DNA of 37,502 nt from Lachnospiraceae bacterium (GTDB taxonomy: Bacteria > Bacillota > Clostridia > Lachnospirales > Lachnospiraceae): assembly GCA_017627275.1 (NCBI GenBank), contig JAGAHC010000101.1:1-37502 (forward strand), read 5' to 3'. Made by a program: the position numbers and the translations under genes. Under the pieces are notes generated by a model. That model did no database searches and had not been told where the DNA came from. It saw only the letters and a list, made by a program, of their open reading frames with translations. Below, piece after piece: positions 8,261-15,800 of the stretch (within the stretch, counting starts at the first letter, position 1; every line of letters starts with the position of its first letter).

Positions 8261-9540
8261 TCCTCGGAAGATTCCTCCGCGGAAGCTTCTTCCGTTTCTT
8301 CCACCGCTTCCGTCACTTCCTCTGCAGCCTCAGCCGTTTCCGCAACCGCTTCTTCGGAGATCTCCTCAGCGACAGTTTCTTCCGCTTCTTCGCCTTCTAC
8401 ATACTCTCCTTCTGCGTATTCGCCATCTTCGTAATAGCCCTCGCCGTCCTCGTAATCCTCATCGTCCAGATAATCCTCATAACGGAAGCCGGGCGCGTCT
8501 TTGGCCTGCGTCTCGTTCTTGATATCGATCTTAAAGCCGGTCAGTTTGGCGGCAAGGCGTGCGTTCTGTCCTTCTTTGCCGATGGCAAGGGAGAGCTGGT
8601 AATCCGGCACAACGACCTTCGCGCTGTTTTCTTCCGGATCCGCAAAGACCGCCACGATCTTCGCGGGAGAAAGCGCATTCTGGATAAAGTTGCCCGGGTT
8701 CTCGTCCCAGTTGACGATGTCGATCTTCTCCCCTCGCAGCTCCTCTACGATATTGTTCACGCGGATGCCGTTCAAACCGACGCAGGCGCCGACCGGGTCG
8801 ACGTTGGGATCGTTCGATGCCACGGCGATCTTCGTACGGCTTCCCGCTTCTCTCGCGATGCTCTTGATCTCGACGATGCCGTCACGGATCTCGGTAACTT
8901 CCTCTTCAAAAAGGCGTCTGACCAGTTCCGGATGTGTCCGGCTTACATAAATGCGCGCGCCGCGATTGGTGCTGCGGACTTCCAGGACATATACTTTGAC
9001 CCGATCCTGCGGACGCAGGTATTCGCCGGGGACCTGTTCTTTTTCTCCGAGGAAACCGTCGGCCTTTCCCAGGTTGATGCTGATGTTTTTCCCGGTCGTC
9101 CGCTGTACGGTTCCCGTTACGACATTGTGCTGTTTTTCCTGGAAATAATCGATGACAACATTCTTTTCCGCTTCCCGGAACTTCTGCAGGATAACGTTCT
9201 TCGCAGTCTGCGACGCGATGCGGCCGAACGACTGGCTGTCGATGTCGACATTCACGATGCCGTCCACTTCCACATTCGGATCGATCTTCCTGGCCTCTTC
9301 CAGTGAGATCTCAAGCGCCGGATCCATCACATCGTCTTCCGTCTCTACAACGGTCTTTTCCGCATAGAGGCTGTATTCACAGGTCTCTCTGTCCATGGTC
9401 ACCTTGATGTTGTCCGACTTGCCGAAAGTGGAACGGCAGGCATTTAAAAGCCCGCTTTCGATCCCCTCAAAAAGAACATCCTGGCTGATGTTCTTTTCTT
9501 TTTCCAGCATCTCGATGGCTGCTTTGAGTTCCGTGTTCAT
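8257..9540 (-). CDS. nusA: Transcription termination/antitermination factor NusA
   Basis: 427 aa. NusA binds RNA polymerase and affects pausing, intrinsic termination and antitermination. The N-terminal polymerase-binding domain (MNTELKAAIEMLEKEKNIS onward, about 1-130) is followed by an S1 domain and two KH domains. The KH region is shown by DPVGACVGLNGIRVNNIV and LAIGKEGQNARLAAKLTG. The last about 75 residues are a strongly acidic tail rich in Glu, Asp, Ala and Tyr, longer than the tail of B. subtilis NusA. The ATG at 9538-9540 is chosen because AAGGAG lies 9 nt upstream. A nine-codon extension would include that site. It lies 51 bp after rimP. Confidence 0.96.
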   Translation of the reverse strand: MNTELKAAIEMLEKEKNISQDVLFEGIESGLLNACRSTFGKSDNIKVTMDRETCEYSLYAEKTVVETEDDVMDPALEISLEEARKIDPNVEVDGIVNVDIDSQSFGRIASQTAKNVILQKFREAEKNVVIDYFQEKQHNVVTGTVQRTTGKNISINLGKADGFLGEKEQVPGEYLRPQDRVKVYVLEVRSTNRGARIYVSRTHPELVRRLFEEEVTEIRDGIVEIKSIAREAGSRTKIAVASNDPNVDPVGACVGLNGIRVNNIVEELRGEKIDIVNWDENPGNFIQNALSPAKIVAVFADPEENSAKVVVPDYQLSLAIGKEGQNARLAAKLTGFKIDIKNETQAKDAPGFRYEDYLDDEDYEDGEGYYEDGEYAEGEYVEGEEAEETVAEEISEEAVAETAEAAEEVTEAVEETEEASAEESSEE

Positions 9541-9591
9541 TCTTTCCTTCTCCTTTGCGCTGTTCACTCGGTTATTTACCGGTTCGTGTTC

Positions 9592-10077
9592 TTAAAAATC
9601 GATCTGTAATCGAATGGTTGCAATGTCTTTTCTCAGGAAGGTGCCGGTGTCCAGTGTCACGGTCTCCTCATCAAACGATAAAAGGATCCCTTCCACTTCT
9701 TTTACACCCTTTCCCGCGAGGTCTTTGTAGCCTTTTACTTCGACCGCTTCCCCGATGCTCGCGGACAGGTGTCTGTCCTTCGTCAGTTTCCTGCCGAGCC
9801 CGGGACTCGAAACGATCAGTGTGTATGCGTCCTGTATAAAATCTTCCTCGTCCAGCCTGTCGGAGATCTCCCGACTCACCGCCTCGCAGTCATTGATCGT
9901 CACCCCGCCGTCCTTGTCGATATAAATACAAAGCGCATAGTCCTCGTCCTGCTTCTCATACTCCACATCGTAGATGCGCATGCCGTGCTTTTCAGCGATG
10001 GGGGCTGCGATCCGCTCCGCTTTCCCGGCGATCTGCGCGCGTCCCGCGCCGCCTTTTCCCTTTTTGTCTGGAGCCAT
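9592..10077 (-). CDS. rimP: Ribosome maturation factor RimP
   Basis: 161 aa. RimP assists 30S assembly around protein S12. The family region MRIYDVEYEKQDEDYALCIYID, then GGVTINDCEAVSREISDRLD and YTLIVSSPGLGRKLT, is present in order, followed by the C-terminal Sm-like domain. The N-terminus has an extra Lys/Gly-rich stretch of about 15 residues. GAGGAGG lies 4 nt before the ATG, a very strong ribosome site. It is the first gene of the operon that runs to ribF. Confidence 0.95.
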   Translation of the reverse strand: MAPDKKGKGGAGRAQIAGKAERIAAPIAEKHGMRIYDVEYEKQDEDYALCIYIDKDGGVTINDCEAVSREISDRLDEEDFIQDAYTLIVSSPGLGRKLTKDRHLSASIGEAVEVKGYKDLAGKGVKEVEGILLSFDEETVTLDTGTFLRKDIATIRLQIDF

Positions 10078-10109
10078 TGTGCCTCCTCTGTAAAAAAGCT
10101 TTTTCCATG

Positions 10110-10142
10110 AAAAAAGCGGACCTGTCGGCCCACTTCTTTTTT
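10110..10142 (-). terminator. Terminator-like hairpin in the rimP leader
   Basis: On the minus strand TGGGCC and GGTCCG pair around a GACA loop. Pairing extends by G-C and A-T pairs to about 13 bp and is followed by six T residues. It sits 33 bp upstream of the rimP ATG. It could be an attenuator of the operon, or it could stop transcription entering from the tRNA-Glu/antitoxin side. A second small palindrome, AAAAAGCTTTTT, lies between it and the ribosome site. Confidence 0.7.
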
Positions 10143-10171
10143 ACAATATCACATGTCTTTTTTTTGTGCAA
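10143..10171 (-). promoter_or_regulatory. Candidate promoter of the rimP operon
   Basis: TTGCAC (10171-10166), a 17-bp spacer containing eight A residues, and TATTGT (10148-10143) preceded by TGA (extended -10). The start would fall near 10136, at the base of the leader hairpin. It is divergent from the toxin promoter about 20 bp away. Confidence 0.55.
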
Positions 10172-10188
10172 TCACTATCCATAATTAA

Positions 10189-10197
10189 TGCTATACT
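10189..10197 (+). promoter_or_regulatory. Extended -10 promoter of the toxin-like gene
   Basis: TGCTATACT is an extended -10 element on the plus strand. No good -35 is found at the usual distance. Transcription would start near 10204, just before the inverted repeat in the toxin leader, giving an mRNA of about 145 nt to the shared terminator. Confidence 0.55.
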
Positions 10198-10236
10198 TTC
10201 ATTCAGCGGCGGTTCCCCGGAAAGGGGGTGATGCCT

Positions 10237-10317
10237 ATGAACTGGAACGACTTCTTTGCTTTTTGCATTTTCGTTGTGACATTAATAGGTCTGGTAATCC
10301 AGATAATCAGAAAATAA
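10237..10317 (+). CDS. Small hydrophobic toxin-like peptide (holin-like, type I TA candidate)
   Basis: 26 aa, beginning MNWNDFFAFCIFVVTLIGLV and ending QIIRK. It is one predicted membrane helix with a short polar start and a basic tail. This layout matches holin-like type I toxins of Firmicutes such as the TxpA/BsrE/Fst group, which act in the cell membrane. The ATG at 10237 is preferred because GGGGGTG ends 6 nt upstream. An ATG two codons earlier (10231) abuts that site. The gene is the only clear plus-strand CDS here. Its stop codon lies inside a bidirectional terminator, with a convergent promoter beyond it, as expected for a toxin/antisense-RNA pair. Toxicity is inferred from similarity of layout, not from a recognised named family member. 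Confidence 0.72.
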   Translation: MNWNDFFAFCIFVVTLIGLVIQIIRK

Positions 10318-10350
10318 CCGCCCCTGTCCTGGCAGGCTGGGCGGTTATTT
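10312..10350. terminator. Bidirectional terminator shared by toxin mRNA and antisense RNA
   Basis: AAATAACCGCCC (10312-10323) and GGGCGGTTATTT (10339-10350) are perfect 12-bp reverse complements, with an inner CTG..CAG stem. T-rich flanks exist on both strands. The last toxin codon and stop codon lie inside its left arm, so translation to the end would disturb it. Confidence 0.85.
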
Positions 10351-10389
10351 CACCTAGTTAACCATCAAGGGGCAACCGCCGCTCTTGAT
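10312..10389 (-). ncRNA. Candidate antisense antitoxin RNA
   Basis: An RNA starting near 10389 from the extended -10 promoter would first form an ATCAAG...CTTGAT hairpin that exposes GGCGGTTGCC. It would then cross the shared terminator antisense to the 3' end of the toxin mRNA, ending near 10312 or a few bases further. The length would be about 80 nt. The geometry resembles RatA opposite txpA. Its existence rests on the promoter, hairpin and terminator layout only. Confidence 0.5.
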
Positions 10390-10395
10390 AGAATC

Positions 10396-10404
10396 ATTAT
10401 ATCA
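10396..10404 (-). promoter_or_regulatory. Extended -10 promoter of the antisense RNA
   Basis: The minus strand reads TGATATAAT, a perfect extended -10 box. It starts 15 bp beyond the 3' end of tRNA-Glu, with an AT-rich upstream stretch and no good -35. Its start would be near 10389. Confidence 0.55.
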
Positions 10405-10418
10405 TATATAATCCACAA

Positions 10419-10490
10419 TAGCGCGTAGGGGAATCGAACCCCTGTTTCCGCCGTGAGAGGGCGGCGTCTTAGCCGCTTGACCAACGCGCC
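10419..10490 (-). tRNA. tRNA-Glu (anticodon CTC)
   Basis: A complete 72-nt cloverleaf on the minus strand. The acceptor starts GGCGCGT, the D-arm is GTCAAGCGGCTAAGAC, and the anticodon stem CCGCC/GGCGG encloses loop CTCTCAC (anticodon CTC, reading GAG). The T-arm is AGGGG/CCCCT with TTCGATT. CCA is not encoded. Pair 1-72 is a G-U wobble. No separate terminator follows before the antisense-RNA promoter. Confidence 0.95.
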
Positions 10491-10520
10491 GTGCACGATC
10501 GATAAAACCGCGCAGTGATT

Positions 10521-10549
10521 ATTCTATTATAATTGTCCTTTTCCTGCAA
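10521..10549 (-). promoter_or_regulatory. Promoter of tRNA-Glu
   Basis: TTGCAG (10549-10544), a 17-bp spacer and TAGAAT (10526-10521) on the minus strand. The start would be near 10514, about 24 nt before the mature tRNA. Confidence 0.65.
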
Positions 10550-10583
10550 GCAGAAAATAAGCAGAAAATGAGGATCCTCACAA

Positions 10584-11642
10584 TCAGAACTTGCCGTGGG
10601 AACCGCCATGGAAAGTGCCGGAGGATCCCATATGGATGGTCGAACCGTGTCCGCCGGACGGCCCGGGTCTGTGGTGATTGTTGTTGTTCGTGTGTGTCAC
10701 GACCGGAATCACACGGGAAGTCGTCGTGGTATTGATGTATCGATCCTGATAGATACCACTTGCCGCTCCGAGAGCAGGTACGCCGCCCTGCCAGTTCGCA
10801 TAGATGTCCGCGTTAAAGCGATTGCGGACAGACCGAAGCTTCTTTCTCTCCGTATTCATCGGCCCGGAAGACAGGATCGCGCCGATGCCCAGGTCTCCGA
10901 AGAGCCAGCCGATGGGAACGGTCCCCCGTTCTTTTCCCGTCTCCGGCTCATCGTAGATGTCGACCGGGTTCCCGTTTTTGGCTTCGGTTACCAAATGGTC
11001 GACGCCGTCCGCGAACAATGAAAAGCCGTCCGCGTAACGTCCTCTGCTTAAGTACGGAAGCACTTCATCCATCAGGGCTTCCTGCCCGTAATCTGTGATC
11101 GCCGTAATGCCATAGCCCGTAGTCGAAACGGCCCAGTCTCTCTCTTCCATGCTTAAGAGCAGGAGGCATCCGTCTTTCTCCTCGCCGAAGCCGTATCCGT
11201 TGTAATCGTAATAATCATCCGCAAAGGCTTCCGGCGATTTGCCGCCGATGGAATCTACGGTCAATACGACGATGTCGAACTGCTGCCTCTCGGAAATCTC
11301 GTTCAGTTTGGTAAGGAGGCTTGCCTCCTCCGCTTCAGAAAGGAGATCCGCTTCGTCGATAAGTCTTGCTTTTCCATAAGACGGAGCCCCGGCGTCGAGC
11401 CCGACGCCGTCCATGACCTCATTGACCGTGGCATCGATCCCGAGTTCTTCGGCCGCTCCGCCGGTATCGGAGTCCGACTCTCCCGGAATCTCCATCGTGG
11501 GCGCTTCTCCGCCCTCCGTCGGCAGGAGCGTCACGGCTGCCGCCTGTATTCCGAATAACAGGACCGTGATCAGAAGCGTCGTGATCAGACGCAAGATCCA
11601 TCCTTTCCTCTTTATGCCCGTTTCCCGGTTTTCCTTTTTCAT
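10584..11642 (-). CDS. TPM-domain (YgcG-like) membrane-associated protein
   Basis: 352 aa. An N-terminal basic stretch and hydrophobic helix (about 13-40) act as signal or anchor. A TPM domain follows (about 110-245), recognisable from LIDEADLLSEAEEASLLTKL, FDIVVLTVDSIGGKSPEAFADD, and GCLLLLSMEERDWAVSTTGYG. The Asp-rich loop YDYNGYGFGEEKDGC is typical. The family is known as YgcG or DUF477, with phosphatase-like or assembly roles in a few members. The usual second membrane helix after the domain is weak here. The tail is Asn/His/Gly/Ser-rich and ends GSSGTFHGGSHGKF. It lies 57 bp after the zinc-ribbon gene, a pairing often seen in Clostridia. Its cellular role is unknown. Confidence 0.85.
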   Translation of the reverse strand: MKKENRETGIKRKGWILRLITTLLITVLLFGIQAAAVTLLPTEGGEAPTMEIPGESDSDTGGAAEELGIDATVNEVMDGVGLDAGAPSYGKARLIDEADLLSEAEEASLLTKLNEISERQQFDIVVLTVDSIGGKSPEAFADDYYDYNGYGFGEEKDGCLLLLSMEERDWAVSTTGYGITAITDYGQEALMDEVLPYLSRGRYADGFSLFADGVDHLVTEAKNGNPVDIYDEPETGKERGTVPIGWLFGDLGIGAILSSGPMNTERKKLRSVRNRFNADIYANWQGGVPALGAASGIYQDRYINTTTTSRVIPVVTHTNNNNHHRPGPSGGHGSTIHMGSSGTFHGGSHGKF

Positions 11643-11699
11643 GATCGCCTGTCCTTTTTGTGAATGATTCCCTGCCGTTCCCGTGTCAGAGAACCCGCA

Positions 11700-12869
11700 T
11701 CAGAACCATGTAAACGCCCACATCAATGCATAGATGATGCCGCCGATCGCCGCCGCCATCAGCGCCCAGCGTCTGTAGAAAGCTCCTTTGTCGAGCGGCA
11801 GATCTCCGACAAATTTCCCCGTTTGTCCGTTCATCGCGAACAAATACTTTCCGCCGTTCCAACTGGTATTCAGGATCCATACCGGATAAAGCGCGTAATC
11901 GGTCGTGCCTTTATGAAAATGGATATGATATCCGACCGGTGTTACCGAAGAGTATCCGCCCGAAAGACCGTTGAAGGCTCTCCGCACGCTGTTTTCCATC
12001 CGGGAGAATGCCGTCTGTTTGCACTCGTCCATCGCCACATCATAGCGGTCTGCCAGGAATCCCGCGAGATATGCCGCATTAAAGGGAACGGCATCTTTAA
12101 AATCAAAGGGTTCGATAGACTCCATCAAATCATCCGCAATATTGCGGGAAGCGTCCGCCGGCACATGCTCGAAGTCCATCGTGCCGCCGCGTTCCAGTAC
12201 ATAGTGTTCGGTATCTGTATATTCCGTCTGGCCGCGTCTTCTTGTCTTCGTCTTCGTCGCGTTGAAGGTCGCCTGTACCTTCGCCGACGCGGAGAACAGC
12301 CAGTACGGCACGTAGATTGCCTTGATCTCGTCGATGTGGTTTTTCTCGGAAAAGATGCGCGGCACAAACTTGCGGCTGGAAACATGTTTTTTGAGCGCCG
12401 CCTTGGCCGCTTCTTTATCCAGCTTGAACGGAATGATATAGTCCGGTTTTAAATCCCCCGCGAACTGGCCGACCATGACCACATTGTTGTTGCAATAAGG
12501 ACAGGTCATGGCGCCCTGCGTCTCCGGCGCGATGATCTGCGCCCCACAGGAATTGCAACTGTAGACTTTCATGCCGGCGGTCTCTTCTTCGGAGAAGTAT
12601 TCGTGACTGTCTTCCCATGCGACCGAATCGAAGTTGCTTTCCACGCCTTCCGATGCAGTTGTCTGCGCGCCTGCTGCCTGCGCCGCCTCCTCTTTCGCCG
12701 CAGCCGCTTCCGTCTCCGCCGCATCTTCCTCCTTCGTGCCGATGATGGCCTCGAGTTCCGCGACGGTAAAAACCGAATCGCAATACGGACACTTCATCTT
12801 CTGAGCGACCGCATTCCACTCGAGAGGGCCGCCGCATTCCGGACACTTATATGCTTTTATTCCTGCCAT
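11700..12869 (-). CDS. Zinc-ribbon (TFIIB-type) protein with a C-terminal membrane segment
   Basis: 389 aa. Two zinc ribbons are visible: CPECGG...CPYCDS at residues 9-32 and CNSCGA...CPYCNN at about 110-135. They are separated by a Glu/Ala-rich linker. The region after them (IIPFKLDKEAAKAALKKHVS to VPYWLFSASAKVQATF) is the conserved body of a Firmicutes family often annotated as TFIIB-type zinc-ribbon or replication-restart-helicase-like, with no helicase motifs. The last 25 residues are hydrophobic, a likely C-terminal membrane anchor. AAGGAG precedes the ATG by 7 nt. It begins 22 bp after the giant surface-protein gene with no terminator between, so it may be co-transcribed. Biochemical function is unknown. 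Confidence 0.85.
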   Translation of the reverse strand: MAGIKAYKCPECGGPLEWNAVAQKMKCPYCDSVFTVAELEAIIGTKEEDAAETEAAAAKEEAAQAAGAQTTASEGVESNFDSVAWEDSHEYFSEEETAGMKVYSCNSCGAQIIAPETQGAMTCPYCNNNVVMVGQFAGDLKPDYIIPFKLDKEAAKAALKKHVSSRKFVPRIFSEKNHIDEIKAIYVPYWLFSASAKVQATFNATKTKTRRRGQTEYTDTEHYVLERGGTMDFEHVPADASRNIADDLMESIEPFDFKDAVPFNAAYLAGFLADRYDVAMDECKQTAFSRMENSVRRAFNGLSGGYSSVTPVGYHIHFHKGTTDYALYPVWILNTSWNGGKYLFAMNGQTGKFVGDLPLDKGAFYRRWALMAAAIGGIIYALMWAFTWF

Positions 12870-12891
12870 TGCATCTCTCCTTTTTTGTTCG

Positions 12892-15800
12892 TCAGTTGTA
12901 GCGGCGGCGTCTTACAAGCAGCGCAAAGAGGAGGATAGCGCTCACGGCGCCGATGGCGCCCGCGGCACGCATGTGACTCCAGTCGCCGGTGGTCCTGTTG
13001 ATCTCCACGCGGGTGTCCATCGGATCGACCGGCACGGGCGTCTCCTCTGCGGGGATGGGATCTGTGGGGACGGGATCCGCGGCGGGCGGCGTCTTCGTCT
13101 GCTCGTGCCTGTCGCTCGGATTCATCTTCCACTGCGCCTCCATACGGATCGTCGTGCCGGGAGGCATCCCCTTGAAATATTCCGACATGTCCGCCTGACT
13201 CGTGAAAACGAGCGGGTTGCCGCCGGCATCCGTCAGCAGGGCCTCCTGGCCTGTGGTCGGATCAGTGATATACGCATAGAAGCCCGTAAAGGTGTGGCCC
13301 TGCCTCGTGAACGTGTTCTCCATGGCGTTCTTGGTGTCGGCATCCGCCGCGTAGTCGTTCTCCTCCATTGTCCCGCTGCCGCCGTGCGGGTCGTAGATGA
13401 TGATGTGCAGCGCGGTGTACTTCGCGGTGCGGATGTAATGGCTCGGGTCGTCCGGATCGATCGTCTCCTCCCAGCCGTCGAACCGATATCCCGGATGCTT
13501 CGCGCTCCTTTGCCCGGGTCTGTCCTCATAGGTGGTCGTGATGTCTGTGCCGCCCGGCTGCTCGGAATCCCTCTCGTCCTGTACGACCTGCGTGCCGTCC
13601 GGCAAAAGCGGATCGACATAGCTCACCTTCACGATGACGGTCGGTGTGTACGTCGTGTCCGCGGACAGTCCGTTCGAATCAAAGCCGCGCACCCTGACGC
13701 CCTTCGTTTGTCCGACGAAATCGGGCTCCGGGGTAAAGGTGACAGTGCCGTCCTCGTTCAGGCTGTATGTCCCCTCTCCCGGCACGGTCACGCTGTCGGC
13801 TTCTTCGCCGTTCTCATCGAGAAGGGTGATCCTCTCTATCTTATTCTCCTCTCCGCCTGGTCCGGTTGTATTCCGGTTGGCCTTGAAGGACGGCTTCCCG
13901 GTCTGCGTTCTTCCCTTATAGTCCAGAGACTCCTCCGGCTCCGCGATCGGCGGCGCGATCGAGTTGATAATTTTTATCATACCATTTTCATTGGTAATCG
14001 TCGTCTCGTATCCCGGCACCGCGACCTCCGTCACCTCATGCGTGACTGCCGCTCCGACCTTCTTGTACTCATACAATCCGGACACCGTGACCTTCGGCCA
14101 GCTTCCTTCCGGCTCCGCCTGAATCGAAGCCGTGTCCCGCAGAATCCCGCCGAGCATCTGTATCGCGCTGTACAGCCCCGGCGCTCTTTGTCCAAGGAAA
14201 GCAGCGTGTCTCTGGTCCGGCTCCTGCGCCTCTCCGGCCTCCGCCGGATCCGACTCTTCCTGCTCTGTCTCCGTGTCGGCCGCTGTCTCTGCGCTTTCTG
14301 TCTTCTGCTCCTGCGTCTCTGTCTCGTCTTCCTCCGTCGGCACAGCCTCTGCCTCCGGCTCTTCTGTTTCCCGCTGTTCTTCCGTCTGCGCCTCCGTATC
14401 CTTTGGCTCGACGTCTTCGCCTTCCTCCTGTCCTGTCGCCTCCGCGGCAGTGTCCGAAGCATCCTCCGTTTTTTCCAGATCCTCCGGCGCGTTCTCTGTC
14501 GTCTCTTCCACCGTCTGCTCTTCCTCAAGCAGGACGCTCTCCTCCTCCGTGCTCTCCTCCGTCGAATCCGGCGCAAGGAACCGCGGCCGGATGGCGCGAA
14601 GAACCGGTGTCTGCGGTGCGCTCACCCCGGTCTCCGTGAGATCAAATTCGGCGGCGACCTCCGTCTCCTCCTCCCTGGTCTCCGCGTTCTCCCAGCTGCT
14701 GGAAACGGTGATGTGAATGCTCTCCGGGCGCAGACCATACCTGTCGTCCTCGTCCTCCCAGATCTTCTGGATCGTAAGCTTTGTCTGATCCGGCGTGTGC
14801 TCATTGGTAATGGTGATTTCCTTCGTTTGATTGAGCTCCAGCTCTACCGCGCTTTCGCTGACGCGCGCCGTGTAATCAGACCCGTTGTTTTCCTCGACAA
14901 CGGAATATGTGATCTTTTGTCCGTTCTCCCAGACCGGCAGCTTCTCCCACGTCACCGCGGTCGCCCCGTCCTTTACCGTGGCCATGCCGTCCCGATCCGT
15001 CGGCACCGTCGCAGGCGCCTCGTCTGTCGGCTGTTTTACGCCGTCCGCACCCTGTCGGTACAGCCTTACCGTAAATGCCTTCCTTTTGCCGTCGCGGTTG
15101 TCGTCGTCATTCCACTCCTTCTTTACGGTGATGCTTCCTTCGCCCACCAGCGTGTTCCTGACATAAGCCCTTTGCCAGCTGACGGGCACGCCGTCAACAC
15201 CCATCGTCTGCTCGCCGTATCGGACCGCCTTGCCGTCCTTCACCTCCGCGCCGGACTGATCCACATATTTGGTGGTATAGCCCTTGAGGAATTTGCCGGT
15301 GTTCGTTTTGTCCAGATCATTGCCATCGACATCTGTCTCCCGGATGGAGTAGGTGACCCGCCCTGCTTCACCATTCAGATCGGCTAGCTCGTTGACATAG
15401 TAGGTGATGCCCTTCTCGTCCGGCACATAGTTTGGCTTCCCCTCAGCATCTGTGCCATCCACCAGGAACGGCAGATATTTATGCGGGTCTTTTTCATCCT
15501 GAATATAATACAGAGGATTGTCACTTCCGTCCTTCGTGGGAATCTCGCTCGCCTTGCCGACCACCTTTGTCCTTCTGTAGTCCTCGCCCCGGTAGTCGCT
15601 CAGATCGCCGGCCCCGTAAGCCTTCTTATCGCCCCAGTTCAGCGTAAATGCACTGGCGTCAGCGGCAAGCTTTTGCGGCGGCAGGATGTCCTTGACAAGG
15701 ACGTCGTTGTCCGTGCTGTCGATGTGAAACCATACATCCCGACGCGTGCGATATTTGTTGTCAAAATCATCCCAGATCTTTTCGGCGCTCACCACCACGG

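Larger units (their letters stand above)
10206..10382. repeat. Inverted repeat bracketing the toxin transcript
   Basis: GCGGCGGTTCCCC at 10206-10218 is the near-perfect reverse complement of GGGGCAACCGCCGC at 10369-10382, with one extra base. In a read-through plus-strand RNA the two arms could pair and bring the 5' leader near the 3' end. In the antisense RNA the right arm lies in the 5' hairpin ATCAAG...CTTGAT. Type I toxin mRNAs often use long-range 5'-3' pairing to block translation. Confidence 0.65.

Noticed and set aside
6157..9306. A 1049-codon open frame on the plus strand opposite infB, rnpM and nusA
   Set aside because: It runs antisense through well-identified genes. Its translation is Arg/Phe/Leu-rich with no domain, which is usual for the shadow of GC-rich coding DNA.
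10569..10580. TGAGGATCCTCA palindrome after the TPM gene as a terminator
   Set aside because: Only four base pairs can form around a loop, and the following T-run is short. It is too weak to list as a terminator.
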